From contig CAVZOY010000002.1 in the NCBI GenBank assembly GCA_963777095.1, forward strand, positions 907,012 to 971,011: 64,000 nucleotides of DNA. Reading direction: 5' to 3'. Origin of the DNA: CAVZOY01 sp963777095 (GTDB taxonomy: Bacteria; Actinomycetota; Actinomycetes; Mycobacteriales; Geodermatophilaceae). Of the stretch, positions 1 to 9,664 are shown one piece after another (within the stretch, counting starts at the first letter, position 1; each line of letters begins with the position of its first letter). A program made the translations under genes and the position numbers. A model generated the notes under the pieces. That model was given only the letters and a program-made list of their open reading frames with translations. It was not told the origin of the DNA and ran no database searches.

Positions 1-714
1 CCCGTGCTCGACGATGTCCAGGGCGAGCTCGGCGTAGTCGGCCGGGCGCGCCAGGCGCTTCGGAAAGGGTATGCCCGCGGCCAGCGCGGTCCGCGTCTCC
101 TCCGGGAGTCCGGCGAGCATCGGCGTGTCGACCAGACCCGGCGCGATGGTGCACACGCGGACGCCGACCGACGACAGGTCGCGCGCCGCCGGCAGGGTCA
201 GCCCCACGACGCCGCCCTTGGACGCCGCGTAGGCGATCTGCCCGATCTGCCCGTCGTAGGCGGCGATCGAGGCGGTGTTCACGACGACGCCGCGCTCGCC
301 GTCCTCGCCCGGCTCGGTGCGGGCCATCGCGGCGGCGGCCAGCCGCAGCACGTTGAAGGTGCCGACCAGGTTGACCATGACCGTGCGGGTGAAGGCGCCG
401 AGGTCGTGCGCCTCGCCGTCGCGGCCGACCGTGCGCTGCGCCCAGGCGATGCCGGCGCAGTTGACCGCGATCCGCAGCGGCCGGTCCTTGCCGGTCGCCT
501 CGTCGATCGCCGCCTGCACCGAGGCCTCGTCGGTGACGTCGGTGCGGACGAAGGTCGTGTGCCCGCCCAGCTCGGCGGCCAGGGCCTGTCCGCGGGCCTC
601 GTCGAGGTCGAGGACCGTGACGGCGGCGCCGCGCTGGACCAGCGCCCGCACCGTCGCCTCCCCGAGCCCGGAGGCTCCGCCCGTCACGACCGCGGCGACG
701 TCGTAGTTCTTCAT
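1..714 (-). CDS. SDR-family 3-hydroxyacyl-CoA dehydrogenase-like oxidoreductase (C-terminus beyond window)
   Basis: Short-chain dehydrogenase/reductase read from an ATG at 714; the frame is open to the window edge, so the last residues are missing. The cofactor loop TGGASGLG lies at residues 11-18, an acidic residue follows the second beta strand (VLDLDEARG), the NCAG motif is present, and the catalytic pair is Y162/K166 in YAASKG. Hydrophobic strands and an insert near residue 100 resemble type II 3-hydroxyacyl-CoA dehydrogenases (HSD17B10-like), which oxidise 3-hydroxyacyl-CoA with NAD in the cytoplasm. The substrate is inferred from family resemblance only. It is monocistronic or first in its unit, with a leaderless-type -10 (TAGCCT) seven bases before the ATG. 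The neighbour is an envelope operon on the same strand, so no functional link is evident. Confidence 0.85.
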   Translation of the reverse strand, partial: MKNYDVAAVVTGGASGLGEATVRALVQRGAAVTVLDLDEARGQALAAELGGHTTFVRTDVTDEASVQAAIDEATGKDRPLRIAVNCAGIAWAQRTVGRDGEAHDLGAFTRTVMVNLVGTFNVLRLAAAAMARTEPGEDGERGVVVNTASIAAYDGQIGQIAYAASKGGVVGLTLPAARDLSSVGVRVCTIAPGLVDTPMLAGLPEETRTALAAGIPFPKRLARPADYAELALDIVEHG

Positions 715-721
715 GACCGCG

Positions 722-727
722 AGGCTA
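722..727 (-). promoter_or_regulatory. -10 element of the SDR gene, leaderless type
   Basis: On the minus strand TAGCCT is followed by seven bases and the ATG at 714. In actinobacteria a TANNNT box at this distance places transcription start on or next to the start codon. No Shine-Dalgarno sequence is visible. Confidence 0.5.
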
Positions 728-737
728 GCCAGGGCCG

Positions 738-1839
738 TCAGCTGTAGCGGGACCCGTACCGGGCCTCCACCTCGGCCAGGAGCTGCTTGACCCGCTCGGC
801 GTCGCCGACCGGGCAGACCATGGTCACGTCGCGGGTGGCGACGACGACGCTGTCGCGGACGCCGACGAGCGCGACGAGGTGCTCCGGGTCGTCGGACGAG
901 CACCACGTTGCCCGCGGCGTCGAGCAGCACCGCCTGCCCGGCGACTGCGTTGCCCGCACCGTCGGTCGCCAGGGTGTGCGCCAGCGCCGGCCACGACCCC
1001 ACGTCGAGCCAGTCGACGTCCAGCGCGACGGTGACCACCCGCCCGGGCTCCGCCGAGGCGGGCTCCAGCACGGCGTAGTCGACGCTGATCTTCGGCAGCG
1101 TCGGGAAGACCTCGGCGAGCTCCGCGTCGCGCGCCGGCCCGACCGGGGCCGCGACGATCGCCTTCAGCCCCTCGGCGGTGGCCGGCAGGTGCGCGGCGAG
1201 CGCGTCGAGCACGGTGCTCGCCCGCCACACGAACATGCCGGAGTTCCACAGGTACTCGCCGGACGCGAGATAGGCCTCGGCGGTGGCCAGATCGGGCTTC
1301 TCCACGAAGGCGACGACCTCGTTGGCTCCCGGGACGGCCGTCGGCGCACCGCGGTGGACGTAGCCGAAGCCCGTCGCGGGCGAGGTGGGCGTGACGCCGA
1401 GGGTCACCAGGGCGTCCGGGCGCTCGGCCAGCACGTCGTAGGCGGTCCGCAGCGCGTCGGCGAACCGGTCGACCGGGCGGATGACGTGGTCGGCGCTGAC
1501 CACGGCGAGCTCCGCGTCCGGGTCCACGTCGTGCACGAGCGCCGCCGTCAGCCCGACGGCGTTGGCCGTGTCCCGCGCCGTCGGCTCGAGGACCAGCCGG
1601 TCGGCGCGCAGCCGCGGCAGCGCCGTCCGGACGGCGTCGGCGTAGCGCGCCGCCGTGCAGACCCAGATCCGCTCGGCGGGCAGCACGTGCTCCAGGCGGG
1701 TGAACGCCTCGGCGAGCAGGCTGTGCGCGCCGCCGTCCGGAGTGGCCACGACGTCGAGCAGCTGCTTGGGCCGGGCGGCCCGGGACAGCGGCCAGAGCCG
1801 CGTCCCGGACCCGCCGGCCATGATCACCGCGTGCCGCAC
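738..1839 (-). CDS. manC: Mannose-1-phosphate guanylyltransferase (frameshifted near 908)
   Basis: Converts mannose-1-phosphate and GTP to GDP-mannose, the donor for envelope mannosylation. A GTG start at 1839 gives the nucleotidyltransferase signature MAGGSGTRLWPLS at residues 7-19, followed by ARPKQL, and further along VSADHVIRP, FVEKPD and the WNSGMF motif. About 365 residues, the normal size for the short actinobacterial form without the isomerase domain. The reading frame breaks once near 908: upstream it runs AAGNVVLV, and the continuation SDDPEHLVALVGVRD is found in the next frame and ends at 738. One extra or two missing bases would restore it, so this is probably an assembly indel. 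It follows the secreted repeat protein by only 16 bases on the same strand, suggesting one operon supplying and using mannose. Confidence 0.85.
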
Positions 1840-1855
1840 GGGCGCCGATCCTTCC

Positions 1856-4218
1856 CTACGGCGTGGGCGCGTCCGTCGTCGGCGTCGCCGAGGACGACGG
1901 ATCGGTCTCCTCCGGTGCGCCGGAGGTCTCGGTCGCCTCCGTCTCCGGAGCCCCGGTGGTCTCCGTGCTCTCCGTGGTCTCCGTCGCCGGGGACGTCGTC
2001 TCCTCGCTCGGCGGCGCCACCGTCTCCGACTCCTCCGCCGAGCCGTTGACCACGTTGACCGTCAGGCAACCCAGTGCGGGGTTCGTCGTCCCGTACTTCA
2101 CGTTGAGGGCGTAGGCGCAGATCCTGTGCGATCCGGCCGGCAGCGCTCCGGCCCAGGTGAACCCGTGCGCCGTACCGGCGGCCGGGTGGTGCACCGCCAG
2201 GTCCGGCCACTCGTCGTCGGCCACCACATCGGCGAGCTTGGTGGATCCGTCGAAGAGCCGGACGGTGATCGGCGACGTCAGGGTGTCGGGGTCGTAGGAC
2301 CAGCCCTTGACGGTGACGTCCGCCCCGGTGTCGGCGGCGCTCGCCAGCCGGCCCTTCGGGTTGGACGCCGGGTCGCCGACGACGGTGACCGCCCGGCAGC
2401 CCAGGGACCTGTTGCTGCCCGCGGCCTGGTTGATGCCCTGCACGCACAGGTCGTACGAGCCGTGCGGCAGGATCCCGCGCCAGCGGAAGCCGTGCGCGCT
2501 GCCCGCGTACGGGTAGTACTTCTGGACGCTGGCCCAGTCGCCGTCCGCCACGACCGTGTCGAGCAGCTTCGCGCCGGCGAAGATCCGCACGGTCGCCGGT
2601 GCGGTCGCCGCGTCGGGGTCGAACGACCAGCCGGTGACCTCGCGTCCTGGCCGTCCGTGTCGTCCTGCGCGGCGCCGGCGAGGCGGCCGAGCGGGCTTCC
2701 CGTGGTGATCGCGGCCGTCACCGGCGGCGCGGTCACGGTGACGGTCTCGCAGCCCAGCTTCGGGTTGGTCGTGCCGGTGCCCTTGTTGAACGAGTAGACG
2801 CAGATCCGGTGGCTGCCGGCGGTCAGCCGGGTGTCGAGCTTGAAGCCGTGCTCGTCGCCGGCCGTCGGGTACACCGTGCCGAGGGCGGCCCACTCGTCGT
2901 CGGCGACGACGTCGCCGGCCCGCAGGGTGCCGGCGTAGACCCGCACCGTGGACGGCCACGCAGGGGCGTCGGGGTCGAAGGACCAGCCCTCGACGACGAG
3001 CCGCGTGCCGGCGACGCGGATGTCGCTGACCCTGCCCTTGGGGTTCCAGCTCTCCGCCGGCGTGATCGTCAACGTCGTGCAGCCCAGCCGGGGGTTGCTG
3101 TACCCGGCACCGATGTTCACCGGGTACACGCAGACCGTGTGCTCGCCCTGCGACAGCGGCAGCGTCGCCTCGAAGCCCTGGTCGTCGCCCACGCCGTAGT
3201 TGGCGGTGGCCACGTCCGGCCGGGCGACGTCTGTGGTGTCCGTCCCGATCTTCGTGCCGCCCGCGTAGACGTTGACCTGGACGCTGGACGCTGGACTGTT
3301 CGGGTCGTAGACCCAGCCGCGTACTCGCACGCTGTCGCCGCGGTCCTGCACGGCCTCCAGGCGGCCCACCGGTGCGTCGGGATCCCGACCCGGGCCGTAG
3401 GTGCTGCCGAACCAGTCGGTGAAGTAGTTGTAGAAGTTGCGGTTGCCGTACGCGGAGCAGGAGTTGCCGGTCCCGTACCCGGCGGCCAGGGCCGCCTTGT
3501 TCGGCTGGTACGGCGTGTAGATGTACAGGCTCGCGGTCGCCTGGTTCTCGATGGTCACCCAGCTGTAGCCGCAACCGCTGTCGGGGTTGTAGAGGATCTT
3601 GTTGACCCGTCCGGCGCGGTAGCCGTAGTCCTCCGGGTTCGCGGCGTAGACCTTGAACTTGCGCGCGGCGCTGTACACCTGGTTGAAGAGGCCGTAGTAG
3701 AGGCTGTCGCACCCGCCGTTCGCGGAGTCCGGGCAGCCGAAGCCCATCGCCCGGCTGTACTTGTGGGCCGACGGCGTCGACTGGGTGATGATCCCCTGCT
3801 CCTTCTGCAGGATCACCATCAGCGCCCGGGGGTTGATGCCACAGGCGACGCCGACCTTCTTGATCATCGCCGCGGCGGACTCCGTGGCGCCCTGGTAGCG
3901 GTTGCAGTAGGGGTCGGCCGCCCGCGAGGACGTCGTCAGGACCAGGTCCTTGATGCAGGCCGGGCCGGTACTGGACTGCTGGCAGTTGGCCCCCTTGAGC
4001 GCGAGGAAGCTCTTGATCTGTGCAGCCGTCATCGAGTCACTGTCGTAGAACACGGCGTCCGCGATGATGTTGCCGGCCTTCCACTGGCTCAGGTCCGCGG
4101 CCGGCTCGAGCCGCGGGGCGGCTGGCTCGGTCGGCGTCCCCACCGTCAGGACTGTGAGAGCGCAGGCCAGCGTGAGCAGCGCGCCGATCAGGGCGCGCGG
4201 GGTTCGTGTCGCGCTCAC
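1856..4218 (-). CDS. Large secreted repeat protein with lysozyme-like N-terminal region and Thr/Ser-rich tail (frameshifted near 2645)
   Basis: GTG start at 4218 overlaps the stop of the upstream gene by four bases. The N-terminus has a signal peptide (RALIGALLTLACALTVLTVG). The next 300 residues hold motifs of an actinobacterial family of secreted proteins: SMTAAQIKSFLALKG, ALMVILQKEQGIITQ and aromatic-rich YNYFTDWFG. The LQKEQG stretch recalls transglycosylase-like folds, but catalysis is not established. Then come four repeats of about 100 residues, each with GW(V/S)(Y/F)DP and a C(V/A)Y.N....NP.LGC ending, between about 3365 and 2050. The C-terminal 60 residues are a Thr/Ser/Glu/Pro stalk (TTSPATETTESTETTG) without LPXTG. 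One base is missing near 2645: GQD continues as EVTGWSFDPD in the next frame. The adjacent manC makes glycosylation of the tail plausible, which is inference. Confidence 0.7.
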
Positions 4219-4777
4219 GGCGAGACCTCGACGTCGACCGGCTCGGCGGTGCCGCTGTGCCCGTCGGAGGAATAGCTGAGCACGGCCCGCCAGGTACCGG
4301 CGCTGAGCTGGTCGCCCGAGACACGGCGATCTCGCCGCACGCGGTGGTGGATGCGTCGGCAAGGGCGTTCTTGCGACCGGTGACGGTAGCGCCGCCCTTG
4401 GTCAGCGTCAGCGTGCAGACGCCGCCCTCCTCGACCACGCCGCCGACGAAGCCGCCGACCTGCACCTGCTGGGCGTCGGCGTTCCAGCCGAAGTACGTGA
4501 CGGTGACCGGCACCGCCTCGTCGGTGACGACGTGCGGCTCGTCGGTGGCGACCGACTGCCCGGAGTCCGGGTCCGGTCCGATCGATGCCGTCGCCGTGGG
4601 CGAGACGTCCTCGAAGCCGGTCTCGTCGCCGAGCGGGGCAGCGCTCGACGTCGGTGCCGCGTCGGACGACGCGTTCCCGCCGGGCATCCCGCGGGTGAGG
4701 AAGACCCCCGCGGCGATGCCCGCACCGGCCACTGCGGTCACGGTCAGGACCGCGACCACCCCTCGCTTCTTCGCCAT
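4215..4777 (-). CDS. Small membrane-anchored or secreted protein upstream of the repeat protein (frameshifted near 4320)
   Basis: Family not recognised. ATG at 4777 is preceded by AGGAG at good spacing. After MAKKRG comes a hydrophobic segment (VVAVLTVTAVAGAGIAAGVF), read as an uncleaved anchor or signal peptide, then a low-complexity Ser/Ala/Pro linker and a predicted beta-rich domain (VTVTYFGWNADAQQVQVGG ... CTLTLTKGGATVTG). Two cysteines, in VCTLTL and TACGEI, could pair outside the cell. The frame breaks near 4320: AVS continues as GDQLSAGTWRAVLSYSS in the next frame, ending VDVEVSP at 4215. The restored length is about 187 residues, an immunoglobulin-like size. Its stop overlaps the start of the large repeat protein (GTGA), so the two are translationally coupled and may form an envelope pair. 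Confidence 0.6.
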
Positions 4778-5204
4778 CCGTAGCTCCTCGTGTTGCCGTG
4801 CGCGCGCTCCCGCACCCCGGGGACAGGGGAGCGGGACGACAGCCGTGTCGTGAGCGCGCGGGAGGTCGCCGCGGTGCAGCGACGCTCGGTGCACCCATCG
4901 TCACCGTTCGATCTCTTTCAGTCACGCAGACACACAGAGGTATCGCGGAGAATCACGCTGCGCGAGGGCCGGCCCGATGGAGGTCGGAGGGGTCCGCGCC
5001 GAGGGGGCGAGCGCTCCCCGACCGCCGGGCACCGACGGGACGGACGGGTCGTTCACATTCGGGAGTTCCGGACGTGACCAGTGTGGCGAAGGTCGTGCGT
5101 CGCTCCCGCGGAACCGCGGATCTGCGCCATAAGGTCCGATCCACTCGCCCGCTGGAGCACCACCGACGCTCGCCCGAGCAGGCCAGCCCGACGTGAGGAT
5201 CCCC
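4778..5204. other. Divergent intergenic region between the envelope operon and the LCP gene
   Basis: About 430 bases with no convincing gene: the frames here have poor third-position GC bias and no family motif. It presumably holds the promoters of both units. A less GC-rich stretch (4915-4955, containing TTTCAGTCACGCAGACACAC) is the likeliest promoter area. I found no clear -35/-10 pair. Confidence 0.4.
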
Positions 5205-6771
5205 GTGACACGCAACGACCCCCGCGAGCCCGAGCAGCCGGCGCTGCCGCCTCGCCTCGACCCGCGCGCCGGGCGTCCCCGCTCGTCGTCGTCGGTGTGG
5301 CTCGTCGTCGGTCGGCTCGTCGTCGGTGGGCTCGTCGTCGTCCGGGGGCGGAGGCCGCTCGGGCCTCGGTCGGCTGGCCACGGGCACCCGGGTCGTGGCG
5401 GCGCTGGCCGCCGCCGCCGTCCTCGGCACGAGCGGCTGGGGCTGGTACCTCGGCGAGGTCGCCGACGCCACCGTCAACCGCACCGACGCCATCCCGGCGG
5501 ACGGCAACGTCGACCAGTTCGACGGCGCGGCGATGAACCTGCTGCTCGTCGGCAGCGACAGCCGGGCCAACCTGACCAAGGAGCTGGCCGACCAGCTGAC
5601 CACCGGTCACACGCCGGGCCAGAACACCGACACGATGATCCTGGTGCACGTGCCGGCCGACGGGTCGGAGGCGTCGTTCGTCTCCTTCCCCCGCGACTCG
5701 CTGGTCGAGATCCCCGGGTACGGCGACGCCAAGCTCAACGCCGCCTACGCCTACGGCTACGAGGGCGCCGCAGAGGGCACGACCGAGGCGCAGAAGAAGG
5801 CCGCCGGCGCGCAGCTGCTGATCCAGACGATCAGCGCGCTCTCCGGCGTCAAGATCGACCACTACGCCGAGGTGGACCTGCTCGGCTTCTTCAAGCTCTC
5901 CAACGTCGTCGGCGGCGTCGAGGTCAACCTCTGCGCGCCGGCCCAGGAGACCGACTCCGGCATCGACCTGCCCGCGGGCAAGCAGACGATCAGCGGCGCG
6001 GACGCGCTCGCCTTCGTCCGCCAGCGGAAGGGCCTGCCGCGCGGCGACTACGACCGCATCGTCCGTCAGCAGACCTTCATCGGCGGCATGATCCGCAAGA
6101 TGCTCGACGAGGACGTGCTGCTCGACCTCGGCAAGCAGCGCGAGCTCGTCTCCGCCGCCGCGGACGCGCTGACCGTCGACCAGTCGCTGAACCTCATGAA
6201 CCTGGCGTCGCAGATGCAGTCGGTCTCCGCCGGCGACATCGACTTCCAGACGATTCCCATGATCGGGGACGAGCGGGACCCCGAGCACGGCTCGATCGCA
6301 CGGCTGCCCGACGAGGCGACGATGCACCAGTTCTTCCGGGATCTCACCGCCGACCCGGAGCCGAAGGCCGACCCGACGACGCCGGCCGCGCCGGCGACGG
6401 TCGAGCGGTCCGCCGTCACGGTCGACGTCTACAACGGCTCGGGCATCGCGGGCCTCGCGGCCTCGGCGTCGGAGGACCTCACCGCGGCGGGCTTCGGCGC
6501 CGGCACCACCGGCAACGCCGACAGCGCGAGCTACACGGCGACCGAGATCCGGCACGCCCCCGGCGAGGAGGCCCAGGCCAACACGGTGCTGAAGGCGATC
6601 CCGGGGGCGGAGGTCGTCGAGGCGAGCGACGTCCCGGCGGGAACCGTGCACGTGGTGCTGGGCGCGAACTTCACCGGCGTCGGCCAGAAGGTCACCGAGG
6701 CACCGGCTCCGGCGACGAGCAGCGCGGCGGAGAAGCCGCGCACCGCCGCCGACACCGACTGCATCAACTGA
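5205..6771 (+). CDS. LCP (LytR-CpsA-Psr) family cell-wall glycopolymer ligase with LytR_C domain
   Basis: LCP proteins transfer lipid-linked glycopolymers (arabinogalactan, teichoic acid or capsule) onto peptidoglycan outside the membrane. A transmembrane helix (TRVVAALAAAAVLGTSGWGW) is followed by the LCP domain, with MNLLLVGSDSR, NTDTMILVHV, SFPRDSLVEIPGYG, KLNAAYAYG and ALAFVRQRKGLPRGDYDR, which supplies the conserved Asp and Arg pyrophosphate-binding residues. A C-terminal LytR_C domain (VTVDVYNGSGIAGLA) follows. The uninterrupted frame begins at GTG 5326. The better start is GTG 5205, preceded by GAGGA, which reads TRNDPREPEQPALPPR but is one frame off, so an indel probably lies in the TCGTCGTCGGT repeat at 5281-5345. 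If not, translation starts at 5326. It may attach the polymer made with GDP-mannose from the divergent operon; that link is speculative. Confidence 0.85.
5281..5345. repeat. TCGTCGTCGGT-type short tandem repeat in the LCP 5' region
   Basis: Imperfect reiterations of CTCGTCGTCGGT encode a Ser/Gly-rich linker. The frame of the upstream start (5205) and that of the LCP domain differ by one base across this tract, which is where a length error or slippage event is most likely. Confidence 0.55.
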
Positions 6772-6783
6772 CAGGGTGAGCGG

Positions 6784-7590
6784 GTGACCGCGCCCGCTCC
6801 CCTGCTGCCCGACGGCCTGCTCGCGGCCGCCCTGCGCCGCGACGCGGCCGCGCCGCTGGTGACGTTCTACGACGACGCCACCGGCGAGCGGGTCGAGCTC
6901 TCGGCGACCACCCTGGCCAACTGGGTCGCCAAGACGGCGAACCTCCTGCAGGACGAGTTCGACGTCGCGATCGGGAGCCTGGTCGCCGTCTCGCTGCCGG
7001 TGCACTGGCAGACCGCCGCCGTGCTGCTGGCGACCTGGAGCTGCGGCGCCGCCGTCCTGGACACCGCGGCCGAGGACGAGGGCGCGCTCGCGGGCGTCGA
7101 CGTCGTCCTGGCCGAGCAGGCCCGGCTCCGCGCGCTCGAGGAGGTCGTGGACGGCGACCTGCTGCTCGGGCTGTCGCTGCATCCGCTCGGCGGAGGCATG
7201 ACCGACTACGTCGGCCCGGCCCGCGACTACGCCGCGGAGGTGCGGGTGCACGGCGACTCGTTCTTCCCGCTCGCGCCGCCCGACCCGGCCGCTCCCGGCC
7301 TGGTCGCCGGAGCGCTGAAGCTGACTCTGGGCGACCTGGGCGCCACCGCGGCCGAGCTCGCCGCGCGACTGGACATCGCCGCGGGCGACCGAGTCCTGGT
7401 CGACGAGCGGGTCGCCGAGGAGGCCGGTCCGGTCACCTGGCTGCTGGCCCCGCTGGCCGCCGGCGCGTCGATCGTGCTGTGCCGGCACGCGGTGCCGGAG
7501 GGCCTCGCGTCCCGCGCGTCCGCGGAGCGGGTCACCGCTACCCTCGGACGCCGGATCGAGGGCATCCGAGAGCTGGGGCGACCGGCCTGA
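6784..7590 (+). CDS. TIGR03089 family protein (short AMP-binding-like)
   Basis: About 268 residues from GTG 6784, twelve bases after the LCP stop. It matches the actinobacterial TIGR03089 family: an N-terminal segment like the start of acyl-CoA synthetases (PLVTFYDDATGERVELS, TLANWVAKTANLLQDE, VAVSLPVHWQTAAVLLATW) but far shorter than a working adenylating enzyme and lacking the phosphate-binding P-loop. Function is unknown. The family commonly sits beside LCP genes in actinobacteria, as here. Co-transcription with the LCP gene is likely from the spacing. A role tied to envelope polymer export is only an association. Confidence 0.75.
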   Translation: MTAPAPLLPDGLLAAALRRDAAAPLVTFYDDATGERVELSATTLANWVAKTANLLQDEFDVAIGSLVAVSLPVHWQTAAVLLATWSCGAAVLDTAAEDEGALAGVDVVLAEQARLRALEEVVDGDLLLGLSLHPLGGGMTDYVGPARDYAAEVRVHGDSFFPLAPPDPAAPGLVAGALKLTLGDLGATAAELAARLDIAAGDRVLVDERVAEEAGPVTWLLAPLAAGASIVLCRHAVPEGLASRASAERVTATLGRRIEGIRELGRPA

Positions 7591-7636
7591 CGGGCGGCGG
7601 TTCGCCAGGGATCGAACGGGCTGGGGGCGGACGCCG

Positions 7637-8461
7637 GTGACCTTCTCGGTCGTGGCCCGCGACCCGGCCACCGGCGAGCTCGGCATCGCCGTCTCCTCCT
7701 GCATCCTCGCCGTCGGCCGGGCTGTGCCGAACGTGCGTCCCGGGGTGGGCGTCGTCGCCGTCCAGGCGCGCAGCCGGCGGGGCCTGGGCACGATGCTGCT
7801 GGCGGGCCTGGCCGACGGTGCCGCACCCGCGGGGCTGGTCCGGCGGGCGGCGCACGCCGCACCCGAGGACGCCGACCGCCAGGTCGCCGTCCTGTCCGCG
7901 AGCGGCCAGGTGGCCGCCGACACCGGCCAGGGCTCGTTCCCGGTGAGCGGTCACCTCGTCGGCGACCAGATGAGCGTGCAGGGCAACATGCTGGCCTCCA
8001 GCGACGTGCTGCCCGCGATGTCGCAGGCATTCCTCGCGGCCCGCGGCGACCTCGCCGACCGACTCCTCGCGGCGCTCACCGCGGGACAGGACGTCGGTGG
8101 CGACCTGCGCGGGCGTCAGTCGGCAGCGCTGCTGGTCGTCAGCGGCAGCCCCGCGGACGACGACGACGACGGCGTCCGCATGGACCTCCGGGTCGACGAC
8201 TCGGCCGACCCGGTCGCCCAGCTGCGGATGCTGCGCAACCTCCAGCGCGCCTACGACGAGAGCGACTACGAGATGCTCGCCATCTTCGCGCCGGAGGGGG
8301 CACGCGACCTGTACGCGGCGCTGGCCGCGAGCCGCCGCGGCGACCGCTCGGGGGCCAAGGCGGCTCTCTCGGCGATGCGTGAGCGGCCCGGCTGGTCGGC
8401 CTGGCTCGCCTCGATGGCCGGCGACTCGCGGCTGGCCGCGGTGTCCCGGCTGCTCGACTAG
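7637..8461 (+). CDS. DUF1028 domain-containing protein
   Basis: About 274 residues from GTG 7637. The N-terminus TFSVVARDPATGELGIAVSS and the later GQGSFPVSGHLVGDQMSVQGNML and VLPAMSQAFLAARG are typical of the DUF1028 family. That family has an Ntn-hydrolase-like fold and is found fused to or beside peptidases and amidohydrolases, but has no agreed reaction. The C-terminal 90 residues form helices (QLRMLRNLQRAYDESDYEM) resembling the extra domain in longer members. The gene stands alone on the plus strand, 46 bases after TIGR03089, and converges with a sulfotransferase. The two stops share the palindrome CTAG at 8458-8461. Confidence 0.8.
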   Translation: MTFSVVARDPATGELGIAVSSCILAVGRAVPNVRPGVGVVAVQARSRRGLGTMLLAGLADGAAPAGLVRRAAHAAPEDADRQVAVLSASGQVAADTGQGSFPVSGHLVGDQMSVQGNMLASSDVLPAMSQAFLAARGDLADRLLAALTAGQDVGGDLRGRQSAALLVVSGSPADDDDDGVRMDLRVDDSADPVAQLRMLRNLQRAYDESDYEMLAIFAPEGARDLYAALAASRRGDRSGAKAALSAMRERPGWSAWLASMAGDSRLAAVSRLLD

Positions 8462-9436
8462 CGCCGACCCCGATCGCCGCCCGCGGGCAGAGAAGTGGCC
8501 CCGGCCGGTGTCGCGGCGCCAGTCGGCGAACGACTCGCCCGTCAGCTCCTCCAGCAGCGCGATGTCGGGCAGCAGCGGTTCGAGCACCTCCCGGCGCGCC
8601 TCGACGGGCATGGCCGGCCTGGGCGCCCGGCCGGCGTGCATCGCGGCGATCAACGGCGCGCTCAGCCGGCGCCAGACCGCAGGGTGCGCGTACGCCCCGA
8701 GCGCGGCCCCGGCGCGGGCCAGCCGGCCGAGCATCCGGTGCTGCGGGGTGTCGTGGACGTAGGGCTTCACGTTCTCCGGCGCGACCGTGTGCGCCACTCC
8801 CGTGTCCACGCCGAGGAACGTGCTCACCCGGTCCAGGAGGTCGCGCGGGGTGTCGACCAGCTCGCGGTAACGCAGCACGAGAACGCGTTCGTGGGGCAGG
8901 TGCCGGTAGAGGTCGCGCAGCTGCTCGCCGTAGCGGCCCAGGTTGCGGTAGTGCCAGAACGGCGCCCAGCCCTCGGCGATCCGGTGCGGCTCGCTCCGGA
9001 CGGCGGCCAGGAAGTCGGCCTCGGGCTCCAGGCCGTCGGCGCGCAGGTGCACCCAGTTGGACCAGGCGCGGTCGACCGGGTCGCGGACGACCGCGATCAC
9101 CTTGACGTCGGGGACGTCGGCGGCGAGGCGGGCGTGCGCCGCGCGGTCGTAGAGGTAGAACGGCGTGCTCTCACCGACGACGGCGTCGGCCGGCGCGGCG
9201 TCGAAGAGCGCGAGGTAGTCGTCGCGTCGCCACACCCACTCGCGCGCGCTGTGCGCGTCACCCGGGCCGCGCTGGCCGGACTGCGCCGGCGGCCGGCCGT
9301 CGGTCAGGTAGAACTTCGGCTCCTTGACCGGCGAGAGGTAGAGCTGCGGATGAGTGGCCAGCGCCGCGTGCAGGGCGGTCGTCCCCGCTTTCGGTGCGCC
9401 GGCGATGACGAAGTCCGGCAGCCGTTCCCCTGGCAT
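8458..9436 (-). CDS. Sulfotransferase family protein (3' end uncertain)
   Basis: Transfers sulfate from PAPS to a hydroxyl or amino group of an unknown acceptor. ATG 9436 gives the 5'-phosphosulfate loop GAPKAGTTALHAAL near the N-terminus and the 3'-phosphate motif VRDPVDRAWSNWVH, followed by LGRYGEQLRDLYRHLP and VLVLRYRELVDTP, the usual order. Homology-like sequence ends at about DWRRDTGRGHF. In the given frame no stop follows and the frame runs antisense through the DUF1028 gene to 7538, which is not credible. A one-base correction near 8470 would end the protein at the TAG at 8458-8460, giving about 325 residues, normal for the family. The acceptor cannot be told from context. Confidence 0.8.
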
Positions 9437-9664
9437 CGGCGTCCTTCCTCCGGAGTGTTAGCGACATCAACTCGATCGGAATGGTAGACATATGCCCGTG
9501 CCCGCCACTCGCGCCGTCCGCGCCGCCACGCCGCGGCTGGTCTCGCGCAGGCACGTGGACCTGAAGAGGACGTGCTCGGCGAGCTGTCGCTGACGCGGAC
9601 GCCGTCCGCCTCGCGCCTCCCGCCCGTTCCCTTCCGCGGCTCCGCCGCGCCCCCAGGAGATCCG

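Noticed and set aside
5053..7923. 956-residue open frame on the minus strand opposite the LCP and TIGR03089 genes
   Set aside because: Shadow of the high GC third positions of the plus-strand genes; Arg/Gly/Asp-rich with no motifs, start or ribosome binding site.
7538..8457. C-terminal extension of the sulfotransferase through the DUF1028 gene
   Set aside because: Would be entirely antisense to a conserved gene and double the family's length; a frameshift before the TAG at 8458-8460 is simpler.
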